Shown piece after piece: positions 46,224 through 56,655 of a stretch of DNA of 56,655 nt (position 1 is its first letter; every line of letters begins with the position of its first letter). A model generated the notes under the pieces. It had not been told where the DNA came from and did no database searches. It worked only from the letters and a program-made list of their open reading frames with translations. The position numbers and the translations under genes are program-made. Source of the DNA: Lojkania enalia (Eukaryota; Ascomycota; Dothideomycetes; Pleosporales); assembly GCA_010094045.1 (NCBI GenBank), contig ML986805.1, forward strand, positions 10,014 through 66,668, given 5' to 3'.

Positions 46224-48630
46224 AGAACTAATGAGAGGGATCAACACTGGCCCGTCGTCGAATGTATCCGGATCGGTAATGGGTCTTGAGGAAAGATTCG
46301 GGGACCTTGTGAATTGAGAAACGAATCAGCGGTAAGTTAACAAGCTCATACGAAAGAGGAATCAACGTAAATCCTCAGTAAGAGTAGAAAAATAGAAAGA
46401 AACATTTCTATGAAGGTAGACTTGTGAGTTTGCAGCTGAATATTCCGTGCATTCCATAAGGCGTTCTAGAGCGAACTGAACTTACACTTGCATCTGCGAC
46501 TCGACCATCTGTGGGACAGCATTTTTGCTTTCCATTCTTAGGGTATTGCTAGGTCAATATCGAGATTGACAGTGCGTTTATCACATGCCAAGATATGTGG
46601 AGCAACGAGGATAATAATATTAAGCACGAGAAACAGACAATACGGAGCGCTTTCGTACCATCCTCACCAGACTCGAGAAGCTCCTAGCCATCATTATTTG
46701 CCTTTTTTCCTCCTGGCCATGCTTGAGGATGGCGGCGGTTACCTGCATGTTCGGGCCAACCAATTTGTGTGGTCGCTGATTCATGCATTTCGAGGATAAA
46801 GGTTGCAGGTGTGACCCAAGCGTCCACCAAGGCTTGATGTAGCGACATTGTGAGGCCCTTCCCGAAGCGGCCTAGCCCGGGGCTGGGCTACGTTACATAA
46901 AGATACGCAGCGCCAGCTCCTAAATAACCTTACCCTGTGGGCTCCCTATCAGAGCTGCCAAGATGGTTGCTGGCGTCGCTCATCTAATGCGAAACCATTG
47001 CCCCGCCGGCTTACCATCTTGGTATCAACCGCTGCCTCTTCCTCCGAAGGTAGGGCTCGGATTGTGGTCGGAGTCCCCTGTCCTTGCCCTATTATTGGCG
47101 CAAGTGATCTTAACTTTGCTGCGTCTAGCTCCTACTCCCAATACCACCGCAGCTATTACGAGCAGTAGCTACCGAACGCCAGTTATACGCACTACATACT
47201 GCCATCCTATTCAATACACTGCACATCTAGCTCGTTGAGCTGTGCATAAGTAGTGCTAGATTCAGATGCTTGTTTTGCTGCCTTGCCCGCTCTTTAATGC
47301 GTGTGGAAATCTATCGAATCATACATGCCAAACGGTACTCCGTCCACATGCTGGAAAGGTGTGTTATTTCTAACAAAAGTAATGCCTTGAGACAGCTTTG
47401 CTGCTTGTGCATAATGCATACTACTAAGGCGCCTAATATCATCAGAACAAGAAACCGATGCTCGGTGACTAGTGAGTACAGCAATCTCGCAGGGTAGGAT
47501 TCGCCCATCCTTTAACTACTATTGTGAAGAAAGATATCCGTTATATAGACTTGCTTCCCACAATATACAATTCAAGCCCCTCGTTGTACACCATTTTATC
47601 TACCTAGGTATTATCACTTGGCCGTAGATGCCATTATTTCCACCTATAAACCCTCCCTCCATTATCCCGAATCTATAGCTCAAATCAAAGATCATGCACT
47701 GCTCTGAAAATTCTTAACCCGTGTCTCTTCTTGCCTTGTTTAAGCGTTTGTTGAATACGAATGACATTCGCTGAAAGAGTAGACCCGGTCAAGCGGACGA
47801 CTGTCGAAGTTGGAGACAAAAAAGAATTAAGAGCAGCGGGAGACCTCTATTAAGAGTTTAAGTACTTCAAAAGCGGAATATAGTCTCCACAGTAGATACT
47901 TTACCTAGTCCTAATTACTCCTTAAGGATTCGTCTCACAGAGTATTATCTTGTACCCCCTTTTTAATTCTTCAAGCTTCCTTCCTACATAACGCCTCACA
48001 GTGTATGATTCCTATGAAGGGGATTTGGTGGTGCGAAGACCTCACCAGTCATGAATAATGATGAGTTTTCTTGGGGAGTATTGGTGGGATAGAACAAATG
48101 TGGCTCACCAATAATCCTTGCCACAGTTAAGCTTGCCGTTATTCCAAGCGGGACATATATTCGGGTCGATGTCTGTTGGTTCGACGAGTCCGTTGGCGGC
48201 TGGGGAGCAACCCTTACAAGGTTTGCAGGCGAGAGTGTGAGATCGGCGATGGTCCACGAGACACTAAATCCCCATTCGAATTAGGATTAGCATGAGTTGG
48301 ATGCATCGCATTAGCAGGGCGTCGCCGTTCGTTCCGATCAATTTTCCCCCGCATCCGATTCGGTCCAAATATAGCCACAGGCTCGGTTGGAAAACCAATG
48401 ACATAGGCTAAGACCTGTGCACAAAGCTAAAACATGATATGCGGCGACACACTCCAAGTAACTAACTACCACGTGAGGTCCGTTTTGAAGATTTTTACGG
48501 AAGTATCGGATTGGTTATGACGTTCTCGCTCACGGTTGCCAACGCTATCGACTCAGAATTGCTCGTGATAATCTTGCCCCCATCGCCTGAGGTCGCATTG
48601 CATCTCGTAATATGTGTGACCGCGTATACG
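46224..48630. other. Gene-poor normal-composition DNA (2.4 kb)
   Basis: Several open frames of 60-91 codons (for example plus 46963-47238) lack domains, signal peptides or paired exons. No RNA gene, repeat or transposon terminus was recognised. Confidence 0.4.
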
Positions 48631-48641
48631 AGCGATACAAA

Positions 48642-48650
48642 TATATATTA
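48642..48650 (+). promoter_or_regulatory. TATA-like box of the secreted-protein gene
   Basis: ATATATTA preceded by GATACAAATA lies about 90 bp upstream of the chosen ATG at 48738, a normal fungal spacing for a short leader. Confidence 0.4.
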
Positions 48651-48737
48651 ACCTCACTCCGTAAGTCAATATTTTATTATCTTGGTCAATTCTATATTCT
48701 CGCAGCAGAAAGTCACGATTGTTTTTACCTGCGCATC

Positions 48738-49420
48738 ATGAAGGTCACAGCTCTCTCTTTGACTTTAATCAACCTTTGCGCATCGCTTTCATCGGCAACC
48801 ACACCTTGTCCAGGAGAAGCCTTCTACCTCAAAGTGGTTGGTGGAAATGATCTCACGTCCGGGGCTGTTCTTCGCGACAACAATACATACGATCTAGGCG
48901 TCACACCACCTCCGTACTACAACAATGCACCGTATGGTGACCATCCATCTCCAATCTACATATCCACTTCGAACTCCAGTGAGGTGCTAATAGCACCAAC
49001 GAATCCACATCCTGGACCGATCGCTGGACGACTTGCGTTGGTTTCCAATGGCACCGGAGACTGGACGTTGAGTAAAGCGTTTCCACAGCCAGGAGGAGAA
49101 TGGAATGTAGGCCCAAATCGTGACAATGCTACCGTGAAGGTAGTTGGTTGGGAATTCAAGGATGCGATTTGGAACTGTGGAACAACAGTATTGAGATGGA
49201 GCGACCCAACATGTTCCGGCAGATGGGTAGCTGTGAAGACAACAATGGTGCCTTATGAGGGCAACCCGTATGTGAGATGGGCCCTACATTGGTTTGAAGG
49301 TACGCCTTCTTTAGTCTAATTTTTGGAGACAAACTAATTTTCCCTACAGTAATGCCTAGTAATATCGATTCTCTTGGGGAGTACATGCCAGTGGACCTTG
49401 AGGTATCTTCGACACCCTAG
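48738..49420 (+). CDS. Small secreted protein, 210 aa, two exons
   Basis: Exon 1 is 48738-49299 and exon 2 is 49350-49420. The 50-bp phase-1 intron (GTACGC ... CAAACTAAT ... CCTACAG) replaces an early stop and extends the protein to PVDLEVSSTP. I chose the ATG at 48738 because it starts a clean signal peptide (MKVTALSLTLINLCASLSSA); the frame is open upstream to an earlier ATG at 48612, which would bury it. The mature part is about 190 residues with three cysteines, several N-glycosylation sites (NNT, NSS, NGT, NAT), Pro/Gly/Asn-rich loops and repeated beta-strand-like stretches (AFYLKVVGG; GRLALVS; GRWVAVKTT). No family recognised. A cell-wall-associated or effector-like role is conceivable in this setting but is inference only. 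Confidence 0.78.
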
Positions 49421-50079
49421 AGGAATTTCTTTCCCTTGTATTTCGATACTTTTGTAGAAATAATAATAATATCCGGATTTGCTTGAAAATGAATCTTGTG
49501 TAGAAACCAGTATATACTTCTAACCATCAATAGCACCAATAGCCTCTAGAACGCAAGTTCCTACAGCTTGAGCGGCTATTAACGAATCACCTCGAGTATG
49601 GAAATGCCATAATAATTTCTATGGTGCTTATGCGCGGCCGAAACATGAGGTTTTTTTTAATTGAACTATTATTACTACCGTCAATTCCCCGACATCCTTT
49701 ACGGGACTCTAGGCTAAATGTTCTCACATGAATGCCTCAGCTATCCATATATTCATAACGAAAATTCATTCCAAGCTCATTGCCAACACCAACGACAAAC
49801 GGCCAATCACGTGATCTTCAGTTCGCCATGTCATTTGTTGTCAATCCATTTTCGAATCTTGTCATAATTACGACACCTATGATTTGCATTAAAGTCAGCC
49901 TTAGCTCCAAGTGGCCCGCCTAGCCGAATGAGCACGGCATCACATCTCCCTAACATTGCAACGCTATGCGTAGAGACTCAATTCATGATCAACATGCATG
50001 TAATTCTTGAATAAGTTCATTAAAAACTGTCAAGCGTGCCCGGGTCCTTGCCAACTTTCCACCAAGTGTACATCTGAAT
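49421..50079. other. Intergenic DNA, no gene seen
   Basis: Holds the 3' end of the secreted-protein transcript and unassigned sequence. No coding frame of note. Confidence 0.45.
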
Positions 50080-50271
50080 TGTGGTGAGAGGCGAATCTTG
50101 TCTCAGGGAGGGAGATGAGGAACTGAGCTGGTTGATTGAGGACGGCCAGCAGGCCATATTTATGGACATAGAAAAGGGGTACATCAGCTGATATCCAGCA
50201 TGATATCGACCGTGATATCGTACGAAGATATCTGATACAGCTCGGAAGACTTGCTAAAATCCCCCATGACA
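50080..50271 (-). repeat. Short LTR-like element, copy 3 (192 bp, TSD TGAAT)
   Basis: Inverted relative to the other three copies. Reads TGTGGTGAGAGGCGAATCTT through to CCCCCATGACA on the plus strand and is flanked by a perfect TGAAT duplication (50075-50079 and 50272-50276). Confidence 0.85.
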
Positions 50272-51303
50272 TGAATCATGTTCTGAACATCGAAAGTCTG
50301 GGTTAGTTGCATCTTGCCTCGTGGAAGCGAAAGTTTAGCTACGACATAACAGGCAGGGGAATTGGTGGAATACCTCTGTCATCCCAACATAGCCCATTCC
50401 AACTTCTTCCGGCACTTTTTTCAGGCGGTTTGCTTCAGACCTGTTAAGACTAGCGAGCTTGTCCACACGAACCCCGATTCCGCGCTCGGGGGAATACGTC
50501 ATTACTACACATTGAAGTATCGGTCTTATTGTCTCAGTAATGTTTTACAATATGTAGATTTCTCACAAGCAGCTTCTCTCTCTAGCGTCAATGACCCTTA
50601 ATAAATAATATATGAATTAAAATTATCCATCCATGTCGATGTACTCAACTGCTCTTGGAGTAAGCGCCGCATTGATAGTGTTAATTGGGATAGAGTTCAA
50701 GGAAGGCAATGAATATAATGGCTAACTCATAGTACTGCTTAGCTCCTTGGTACAGTGCATTTCGATTGGCTCTTGAGCAAGTATAACAATGATCTAGAAG
50801 ATTATTATGATAATCAAAAGCAGTGGTGCGCCAGGTACTAATATTAGAACAAACATTTTCCATGAAAGCTAACCTTGTATTGACAGGGCTCTTGGGGTAT
50901 TGTTTACAACCGTCGTCTGCATACGCGACATGAGCGGTTGATATGATACTTCCTTCAAGTTCATGGTGAAGCGTGGTAGACCCCGTTCGCGTCGAGGGTT
51001 AGAGAAGTGGAGAGTGCACTGCAGCGCCGAGACAGGTTAGCTCATACCTTTGCGACTAGGAAAAAGAGCAATACTGCAGAATTGACTAGGTAATCAAGTA
51101 GTTCGCAAAAGCATCGAGAAGCTGAACAAAACAAGGGTACCAAAACCCCACCGCCAATTATCTGATCCGTATCGTAACTAGGCATTTAAGCCTTTCTAGG
51201 GAGTTATTCGCATATGATTGATCTTGCATGAGCAAATATCAAGACGGAAAAAGCTTGCCTAGAACGTCGTCTCCGGAGCGCGTCTTTACATATATGCCTT
51301 TTC
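50272..51303. other. Intergenic DNA, no gene seen
   Basis: Short open frames only; no domain, signal peptide or splice-supported model could be built. Confidence 0.4.
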
Positions 51304-51481
51304 TGTGATGGGGATTTGGCGAGTCTGCCGAGTTGTATCGGATACCGTCGTACGATATCACGCCGGATATCAGCTAATATACCCCCTTTTCTATGTACAT
51401 AAATATGGCCTGTTGGCCATCCTCGATCAACCAGTTCAGTTCCTCATACCCCTCCCCGAGACAAGATTGCCTCTCACCACA
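51304..51481 (+). repeat. Short LTR-like element, copy 4 (178 bp, TSD TTTTC)
   Basis: Runs from TGTGATGGGGATTTGGCGAG to GCCTCTCACCACA with a perfect TTTTC duplication (51299-51303 and 51482-51486). Same palindrome and TATA-like core as the other copies. Confidence 0.85.
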
Positions 51482-51899
51482 TTTTCAGCTGTTCTGACTG
51501 TTTCTGGTTCGGGGGTTGCTCTCGACACGTATTTTGAAAAATTATTTACTCGAACTGTAGTTAAGTGAAGTTCTTTGACCTCTACCCCAAGGTAGACGAG
51601 TTGCAAATACGAGATGATAGCGACATGCCTATTTCACCCTACGGTCTCACATATTTAGCCTAAGATATATTTTGAATGTCTAAACTCAGCATAAGGAGAT
51701 TGCTGTAGATGGTCAGTGTGAAAGCAACTCTTCCAATCTCACACGACTACAGCCATTGTGATAGCGGAGATCCTAGAGGCCAACGTTGTGACTAGACATT
51801 CCAATTAACGCCTTTAGCAATCCAACTTTCCTATTCACTTTAAAGCGCAACATCTATGGAAAGCCGCTTTTCCACTCACACCAGGAAAAATATCATCCC

Positions 51900-52285
51900 A
51901 TGAATCATATATATTTCACATCCATCATACTTGCACCTCTTTCTAGCCAAATAGTGTCCATTCTCACTATTCTAGCTGCATTAACAGCTATAGCTGTGGT
52001 CGCTCCTATTGACTCTTTTGATAATAAATATGCAATCAAAAACGCTAGTCCTAGCATCGATCTCACCAATTACATCCTGAAGCGAGAAGCGTTCATAGAT
52101 GGTATCACGGCCTATAACGACAAAACCAACACTGTTACGATCCATCTACTCTTCCCGCAAAGCGTAATGATTCCGATCTTGATGTAGTCAATTATATCTT
52201 CACACTTGTCAAGTCCGCCGACGGTGCCAGCACTTATAAAAACGCGATCAATGGGGTAAGCAACAATTCTGATAACTTGGGATGA
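51900..52285 (+). pseudogene. Secreted-peptide-like gene with a frameshift
   Basis: The ATG at 51900 opens a frame with a long hydrophobic N-terminus (APLSSQIVSILTILAALTAI then AVVAPIDS), like a secretory signal. It is followed by SPSIDLTNYILKREAFIDG and ends at 52187. Shifting frame near 52117-52125 gives a continuation with YDPSTLPAKRNDSDLDVVNY and IFTLVKSADGASTYKNA to a stop at 52285. The two frames repeat a motif, D-(L/V)-(T/V)-N-Y-I-x(7)-D-G, so they probably belonged to one protein, and one indel (or a sequencing error) separates them. Two Lys-Arg sites, one as KREA, would suit Kex2-type processing. No family recognised. Confidence 0.45.
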
Positions 52286-52439
52286 GGATTTAAATGTCTA
52301 AGAGTGGCTGGAGGGGCTGAATATATATGGCGTAGTTTGTTAAGACGTCCAATGGGAGTCATTGGTCGTATGCTGTTGTTGAATTTTACTTTGTGGAAAC
52401 GGGGGAATAGTGTGTTCAAGCTGATGTATGAAAGTCCTT

Positions 52440-52931
52440 AGCTAGTGCTTTAGACTCTTACAAGATTCCTCAAGCAATTCATTCAAACTTAATCAAATCA
52501 GCCCCCGTTGACTGTTGTTACTCTAATGCCGAATGCTTAATCCACCGCACTCGTCCTAGAAGTTGATTACATTTTATCAGCTACAAGAGAATCTTAAACA
52601 AGAGCCAAGTAGCAAGACAACAATAACAATCAGTAAAACCGGGACCTAACTGATAATTCCTTAAAGTTCTACAGTTTCTAAATAGTAGACCTTAAGAGGA
52701 AGTCTATTAATAAAATATTAAAGTTTTAATATACTAATAATAAAAGCTTACTACTATAACTATACGCTAGAATATAGATATTAGAAAACCGGACAGCATC
52801 TTACTATTCTAGATAAATCTCGTATAATAATATCTTTCTACTAGTAAATAGTACCGATTATTAGTACTATTAGAGGGAAACCCTTGTAGACTAAGTTTAA
52901 TTATACCTATTATACTAAAATAATCTTAATA
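52440..52931. other. Transition from island 2 into AT-rich repeat DNA
   Basis: Composition shifts towards TpA-rich sequence between about 52600 and 52700. No gene or transposon end recognised before the TA at 52930-52931. Confidence 0.45.
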
Positions 52932-54785
52932 ACGTATTTTACAAGCGAGTTACCCACCTAAATAAGTCGCCTATTTTGTTAGCTATCTCTATATTTAGAA
53001 GCGTATATTATAATAATACCTGCAGGTATTACTATAATAATTTAATAGGGGATAGATATACTATTTATCTACTACTATATAAGTTCTAGTATTATATCTA
53101 GGCTCGCTGTAGCGGCTGCAGCACTTCTAGTATAGTATACCTACTCTTCTACGCTTCCTACCTACGCGTACTTTATCTTCTAGCTACTTATCTACCTTCT
53201 TCTAAATAGTTATCTTAGCAGCTTTAGCCTTAGTAAGGCTATTTTACTTCTATAAAACCTTTTTTAATTACTTTTTATACTGTAATAGAACCTTATTTAC
53301 TTTTTAAAACTGATTAACCTAATACTAAAATAGTACGTATAAATAAGCTATTTATATAGTACTTTTAGTAAGCGAATTAAGATAATTATTAATTATAGTA
53401 GGTAAGCTATTCTAATATCTAGTAATACGGTCTTAAATTAGTATTATTTAAGACTCTAGTTCAACAGCGTTAGTTAGTATTTTTAACTCCTAGAGGTAAC
53501 TAGCTACTAGTAATAGTAATAGAGTATAAAGCTTAATATTAAGCTTTAATAGTATTATATTAGAATTATATAGTATTAGACTAGTATCTTGAAAGCTTAC
53601 GTATATATTAGCTTTAGTAATAGAGCGCTAATATACTATATGAAAGGTTAGTAGAAAGTCGAGCTTTATAATATAGTAGATACTAGCTTATATAAGCTTA
53701 TTAATCTTACGCCTATATACTTTCTTTAATAGTAAGAAGTAGCCTATATCTAAAAGCTGTAGTAGATATAATAAATATACTAGTATATATAATAGAATAA
53801 TATCCTTCTCTTTATAGAGCAGCTAAAACTTAATAGACCTATAGTTCTTATAGCTATTAATAACTAGTAGACGATAAGTACCTATTATATACTACCTTAT
53901 ATACTAATTAAAATACTCTAGCTATTTAATTATAAGCTTATTATTTATCTATCTACTATTACTTAGCATAATTACTCCTCTAAGTAGTATATTATCGCCC
54001 TAATATTATATAGAGAGGTACTACTTACTAGTAAAGATAATAAATAGTAGGATAGTATTACTATAAATGCTAATAGCCTAAATAACTATTATCTACTTAT
54101 AATCGCCTAGCTATAGTAATTTTAGTTAACTAGCTAATAGTTTAGTACTAATAACTATTTTACTAGTAGATATAATATTTATTTAAAAGCCTATCTTATT
54201 AAAATTATAAATATTATTATTAGTAATACTATACTTTACTTTAGTATTATATACTAGATTAAACCAGCTACTAATAACTTTAAAATTCTTATAGAAAGCT
54301 TTTTAATAGTTGTATTTTTAATAGAAGTATATTTTAAGCTTAGAAATGTAATTAATAAAGTTTATTAGCTAGTTTTTACCGACCTAGTCTATAAAGCGAG
54401 CTCTAAGTAAATAGTTAGCTATATCTCGTATAATATCGATTATAGAAGGGTATCTATAAGATAATAGGTCTATTATATACTATATTATAGTTAATTCTTC
54501 TAGCTTCGTAAGTTTCTTTAAATTAGGCTTATAATTATATTATAAAGGTTTACTAGTATATTAGTTTCTAAGCGTTATTTAGAAGATGCTATAAATAGCT
54601 ATAGTACTTTATATACTCTAAATTTAATCTTAATTAATAGCTAAAATAGCTAGTAATATCTAATCTTTTTAATAGATTAATTAAGGTTAAGGTAGTTACT
54701 ATATTATATTATAAGTAGGTAGAGTATAACTTCTTAGTAAAAGTAGGTAACTTACTTAAATAGATAACTTGTTTATAAAATACGT
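52932..54785 (-). mobile_element. Fot-like DNA transposon, full length, uninterrupted
   Basis: TA-flanked (52930-52931 and 54786-54787), 1854 bp, with inverted termini ACGTATTTTACAAGCGAGTT and its complement. It matches the two halves of the 16984-24622 element. Minus-strand transposase relics include RLLVINSYKNYRSIKF, LYLLQLLDIGYFLLLKKVY and KLDFLLTFHIVY, i.e. the pogo/Fot DDE order. RIP stops throughout. It serves as the reference for the empty target site of the nested Gypsy. Confidence 0.85.
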
Positions 54786-54789
54786 TATA

Positions 54790-55234
54790 TATAAAAAGTT
54801 AATTTATTTAATACTAATAAAAGATTCTATATATAATATATTTTTATCTAATTTAGAATTTTCTCTACTATCCTTTTAATACGTATAAGTATTATATTTA
54901 GTCTTACTATAGTTATTATAGTAGTATTAAGCTAGTTAAGCTTTTTATTAAATATTAGTACTATAAGTCTTCTTAAAGGGCTAAAAGCCTATAGATACTT
55001 TAGCAGCTATATATAAAGATCTCTTATTATATAATACTATAATACTATACTAAATATACTTTCTTTTATATGTTTTATACTTAGTTACTTTTTCTAATTA
55101 TCTTTTAAGCTTAGAATTATAAGTTTAAAAAAGCGTATTCTAATATAATATTAACTTAACATCTTTTATAAGTTATAAGAATCTTTCTTATACCTCTTTT
55201 AATAATTATATAAAGGACTTTTATATAAGTATTA
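54790..55234 (-). mobile_element. Fot1-type fragment (family of 6547-8395), interrupted by its own relative
   Basis: This 440-bp stretch parallels 6700-7065 of the first Fot1-type element in the same orientation (shared runs around TTTTATACTTAGTTACTTTT and TATAAGAATCTTTCTTATAC) and breaks off at TA 55233-55234, exactly where another copy begins. The left terminus is not resolved. Confidence 0.6.
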
Positions 55235-56655
55235 ACGTATTATACTATCGAAGCGGCTAAACTATCGAAGCAGCTACTTTTTCTTAGTATTATAAACACT
55301 ACGTACGAACTATAATAAATCTACAATATAACCTTCTATTAATTTAATAAGAAGGTAGAATTGAGCTTGCCTTATAGGCGTATAAATTAGGCTAGTTTAA
55401 AAGCGTGCGACGCGCTGCTATAGCTTTTAACGTATAATATTAACAACTCTCTACTCGACTTTACGGAATCGCGTTTTACCCTCGTATATAACTAAATTGC
55501 TAGAAGCTTATAGTAACTAAAGAACAAATAATCGTATAATATATTCTTAACCTTAATTTATAAGGATTTACACCCCGGCTATATAAGATAGTAGATATAG
55601 CAGATAAACTATTAGGCGTATATAGTAGAATACTTATAGGAAAGAATTAGTCTAAATAATTTATAGCGCGTATAGATAAGTTTAAAACAGCCTTTAATTA
55701 AGTAAAAGATTACTAAAGAATAAAATAAGAGAATCTAGAGGTTATTAACGCGTAGTTTAAGCTTATATAGGATACAATTGCGAAATATAATATATATAAT
55801 AATAATATCTACAACTTTAATAAGATAGGTTTTTAGATAGGTGTTATTAGTACTATAAAGGTTATTACAGGTTTAGAATATTATATAAGGCCTACTTTTA
55901 TATAGCTAGACGATTATAAGTAGGTTATAGTTATCTAGAGTATCTATACTACTGTATATATAACCCTACTATTTATTATTTATAAAGGACGCGTCTATAT
56001 CTCTATATAGTATAAAGAAGCAGGTATACCGTATAATTGGAAAATTTCAGTCTCTAAAAACGGCTGGACAAATAACGCGCTTAGTCTTAAGTAGCTAAAG
56101 CACTTTAATAAGTATATAAAGATATGTTAGGTAGAATTATATAGGCTACTTATTTTAGATAGCTATAAAAGCCACCTTAACTAGGAATTTAAAGATTACT
56201 ACCTCGTATAAAAGATTCTAACGCTTTATATACCTTCTTATTTATTATATATACTTCAGCCTCTTAATATAGTTTACTTCTTACTATTAAAACTAAAGTA
56301 CTTATAATATATATAAGACTTAGCGCGCTAACGCGTCTATTATATTAATAAAGAAGGCTTCCTTCTAGCCTTTAAGGACGCGTTTTTTAACGTATTTATG
56401 TATAAGAACTATTAAAAGGCCTTTAAAATAATAGGAATTATTCCTTTAAACGCGCAGATTGTATTAAATTACTTTAATATATAACTACATACCCTACTAG
56501 AACTACTTCTATAAGAAGACTTCTAGTAGTCTAAAACTCTAAGTAATATATATAAATTTAGGTTATAATTAATACTTGTACGAAAGTTCTTTATACGATT
56601 ACTAAAAGAGGTGTAAGAAGGATTCTTACAGCTTATAAAAGGTACTAAGTTAATG
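55235..56655 (+). mobile_element. Fot1-type transposon (inverted copy), right end outside the window
   Basis: Begins after a TA with ACGTATTATACTATCGAAGC and a CTTTTTCTTAG block as in the TIRs of 6547-8395, but the transposase lies on the plus strand. Degraded readings include WTNNALSLK*LKHFNKYIK around 56068-56120 and a KKASF-type block at about 56350. The body runs to the window end, so the second TIR is not visible. Confidence 0.75.

Noticed and set aside
48612..48737. Upstream in-frame ATG of the secreted-protein gene
   Set aside because: Using it would place 42 residues before a well-formed signal peptide and put the start before the TATA-like box at 48642; the ATG at 48738 fits better.

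Overview
This window looks like a filamentous ascomycete (Pezizomycotina) chromosome with a two-speed layout. Evidence: short 48-132 bp GT-AG introns with CTAAC-type branch sites, fungal secreted-enzyme genes, and long AT-rich tracts full of TpA with almost every transposon reading frame closed by stop codons. That last pattern is what repeat-induced point mutation (RIP, C to T mainly at CpA) leaves. Two gene-bearing islands of ordinary composition (about 9.37-14.7 kb and 33.26-52.6 kb) sit between three wrecked transposon blocks. Species cannot be named from the sequence alone.

Block 1 (1-9.37 kb): the 5' part of a minus-strand Ty3/Gypsy chromovirus (LTR 5817-6095; protease-like, RT, integrase and chromodomain relics running leftwards off the window), a complete Fot1/pogo-type DNA transposon (6547-8395, TA target duplication, long TIRs), and the N-terminal part of a hAT-like transposase (to about 9372). 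Island 1 (9.37-14.1 kb): a broken GH20 glycosidase (10138-11616) and an intact two-exon tannase/feruloyl-esterase family gene (12103-13696).

Block 2 (14.1-33.25 kb): a copia-type gag fragment, a Fot-like element, a second Fot-like element split by a full-length 5817-bp Gypsy retrotransposon (identical-length 303-bp LTRs, CCTCT target duplication, polypurine tract), a solo LTR of the block-1 Gypsy family (279 bp, GAAAG duplication), another hAT N-terminal relic, and a region from about 26.3 to 32.6 kb bounded by inverted telomere-like GGGTTA arrays that holds unidentified coding relics and a hAT transposase. It ends in a 10-N assembly gap.

Island 2 (33.26-52.6 kb): a six-exon gene for a RING protein with a Met/Asn/Gly-rich middle and an RS/RD-rich tail (35629-39440, minus); a divergent membrane-anchored HSL-type alpha/beta hydrolase (40036-41366); a previously unrecognised family of three small paralogues in the same orientation about 2 kb apart (41556-41988, 43781-44272, and a truncated third at 45814-46041); a small secreted protein (48738-49420); and a frameshifted secreted-peptide-like gene (51900-52285). 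Four copies of a short (178-227 bp) TG...CA element are scattered here, three with perfect 5-bp duplications; one abuts and probably truncated the third small paralogue. Block 3 (52.6-56.65 kb): an uninterrupted Fot-like element and a Fot1-type element inserted into another copy of its own family.

The most interesting material for follow-up is the three-member small-protein family, the inverted telomere-like arrays around the 26.3-32.6 kb region, and the short LTR-like elements that lie among genes and are not RIP-mutated.
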